A DNA stretch of 64,000 nt, from positions 351,039-415,038 of the forward strand of contig CH003284.1 of assembly GCA_000149265.1 (NCBI GenBank), written 5' to 3'. How positions within the stretch are numbered: the first letter of the stretch is position 1; the number at the start of each line of letters is the position of its first letter. The stretch is from Ciona savignyi. Its lineage: Eukaryota > Chordata > Ascidiacea > Phlebobranchia > Cionidae. Positions 62,752 to 64,000 of the stretch are shown here, one piece after another. The notes beneath the pieces were generated by a model. The model was not told where the DNA came from and did not search any database. It saw only the letters and a program-made list of their open reading frames with translations. Both the position numbers and the translations under genes were made by a program.

Positions 62752-63048
62752 GTGCATGTGTCACTGTATAGTTCTTTAAGGTTCTATCGCCATACTTCAC
62801 GTATTGGTCCTACTACAGAGTTAACATACGCACATACCGGTGCTTTGACCTTTAATATTCTTATTACTGGTACTGATCTAGTCTGTATGGCAAAAACTTC
62901 GTTTTATAAAAATATAGAAAAGTTATTTTTTAATCACAACTGGGTTAATACTCCGACAGTCAAATCCGAGGTACACGATACCAAGACTCACTCTGGGTAC
63001 ATAGAACCGAGCATAGATTTGCCGGTCAAACTTTTTACTGTTTTTTAG
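62752..63048 (+). CDS. Unassigned open frame, 98 codons, doubtful
   Basis: Starts MHVSLYSSLRFYRHTSRI and ends DLPVKLFTVF. No motif, signal peptide or splice context that I recognise. It stands out only by length in AT-rich DNA and may be chance. Confidence 0.12.
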   Translation: MHVSLYSSLRFYRHTSRIGPTTELTYAHTGALTFNILITGTDLVCMAKTSFYKNIEKLFFNHNWVNTPTVKSEVHDTKTHSGYIEPSIDLPVKLFTVF

Positions 63049-63114
63049 TTCCTTCTCTCCTGTTATAAAAAACAGTCCGAGTCAAATACGGTGTTTTTGT
63101 AATGGGGCATCCCC

Positions 63115-63275
63115 TTCTTCGATACCTCGCTGTTCTAATAATTTCGGTGAAAAAAGAGATCTTTAATCAGCACCGATTCGCATACAGTATTCAATTCTTC
63201 GATACCTCGCTGTTCTAATAATTTCGGTGAAAAAAAGAGATCTTTAATCAGCACCGATTCGCATACAGTATTCAA
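63115..63275. repeat. Near-perfect 80/81-bp tandem duplication
   Basis: 63115-63194 and 63195-63275 differ by a single extra A. The unit starts ttcttcgatacctcgctgtt and ends cgcatacagtattcaa. No known RNA gene was recognised in it. Confidence 0.92.
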
Positions 63276-63644
63276 TTAAAAAATAAGGTAACATTAGGCC
63301 CCGTATATAAAAGTTGTCTGAAAAATTAAAAGATTGATGATGAGTCAACTAGAAAAGAAAGATACAGTTTTATATAATATAACTTAGTGGTGAAAGTGTC
63401 CCAATTTCCACTATTTTATACTAAGATCATAAAAGGCTTTATTCGGTGATGAGTCGGCTGCATTATTCGATGTAAAAACAGCCCCTTGAACCCGACGCTG
63501 AGGAACAGTTATATAACCACTTCATCGAACTTTGGGTATCTATAAAAAGGAATACCAGTGCTTCATTTCGGTAATAAACATGAGTATTCGATCATACGCT
63601 CGAGGTAACAATATCAACTAAATTTATTTTAATTAAAGAGCGGA

Positions 63645-63870
63645 GTACGGTCGTATGGCCGAATGGTTAGCGCAACCGATACATATACCTACATATACAA
63701 AAACGCTCCAAGTGATGAGCCTATCCTGGGTTCAAAACTTGTCTCAATAAAAATTTAAGGATCAGTTGTACAGACGTGTGGCCGAATGGTTAAAGCGATC
63801 CATACATATAAATATTTAAATACAAAGATCGGTTTTGGTTATGAGCACATCAGATTGGAAACAAGCCCCT
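63645..63870 (+). mobile_element. Two SINE-B copies in tandem
   Basis: First copy from gtacggtcgtatggccgaat to tcaataaaaattt; the second from gacgtgtggccgaatggtta, more diverged after the head. Confidence 0.7.
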
Positions 63871-64000
63871 CCTCCCTCCTTCCAAAAAGTTGAGGTTGTT
63901 TTGCACAACCGGTACCTACAACCGACACGCATATAAAACACATAACATAAAATTTCTTTCTGGGGGTAAAACATTATCCATAGTTAATGACATTAATTTG

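Larger units (their letters stand above)
60257..64000. other. Upstream region of the carbonic anhydrase gene; gene-poor
   Basis: Holds the presumed promoter of the minus-strand carbonic anhydrase gene, a SINE fragment (60360-60450), a 27-bp minisatellite, a family-C repeat, an 80-bp tandem duplication and two second-family SINEs near the end. An open frame of 98 codons at 62752-63048 has no recognisable motif. I see no confident gene. Confidence 0.55.

Noticed and set aside
63440-63505. C/D snoRNA-like boxes (gtgatga ... ctga)
   Set aside because: No convincing terminal stem or guide region; short box matches are common by chance.

Overview
The window looks like nuclear DNA of an ascidian tunicate, most likely a Ciona-type sea squirt. 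It is AT-rich. It carries four intron-containing metazoan genes packed into 64 kb, with many small introns, two abundant tRNA-derived SINE families, several short foldback/MITE families and a minisatellite in many introns. The species call is inference from texture and gene content; no search was possible. Two runs of 100 N mark assembly gaps.

Layout: (1) 1-8.1 kb, plus strand: the 3' half of a calcineurin A (PP2B catalytic subunit) gene, ending at 7539. It carries two tandem, frame-compatible versions of the calmodulin-binding exon. (2) 10.6-21.7 kb, minus strand: a complete mitochondrial CLPX gene of 11 exons and about 644 residues. (3) 25.6-37.5 kb, plus strand: a secreted astacin metalloprotease of 14 exons with the domain order signal-propeptide-astacin-TSP1-CUB-MAM. 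It has one unexplained one-base frame conflict at the exon 5/6 junction. (4) 40.1-60.3 kb, minus strand: a membrane-anchored protein with two complete extracellular carbonic anhydrase domains, a transmembrane helix and a short tail (17 exons, about 670 residues). 60.3-64 kb is gene-poor upstream DNA.

The genes are not an operon and I see no shared pathway: a Ca2+/calmodulin phosphatase, a mitochondrial unfoldase, a secreted protease and a cell-surface carbonic anhydrase. Calcineurin and CLPX converge, CLPX and the astacin diverge from a 3.9 kb intergenic region, and the astacin and carbonic anhydrase genes converge.

The strongest observation is the calcineurin exon pair at 5332-5419 and 5504-5594. 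Both encode a calmodulin-binding helix, both join the same neighbours in phase, and using both or neither would shift the frame. Also notable are a 19-bp minisatellite in CLPX whose every unit repeats the adjoining 5' splice site, the exon-by-exon duplication that made the double carbonic anhydrase, and repeats that run to within a few bases of many splice sites.
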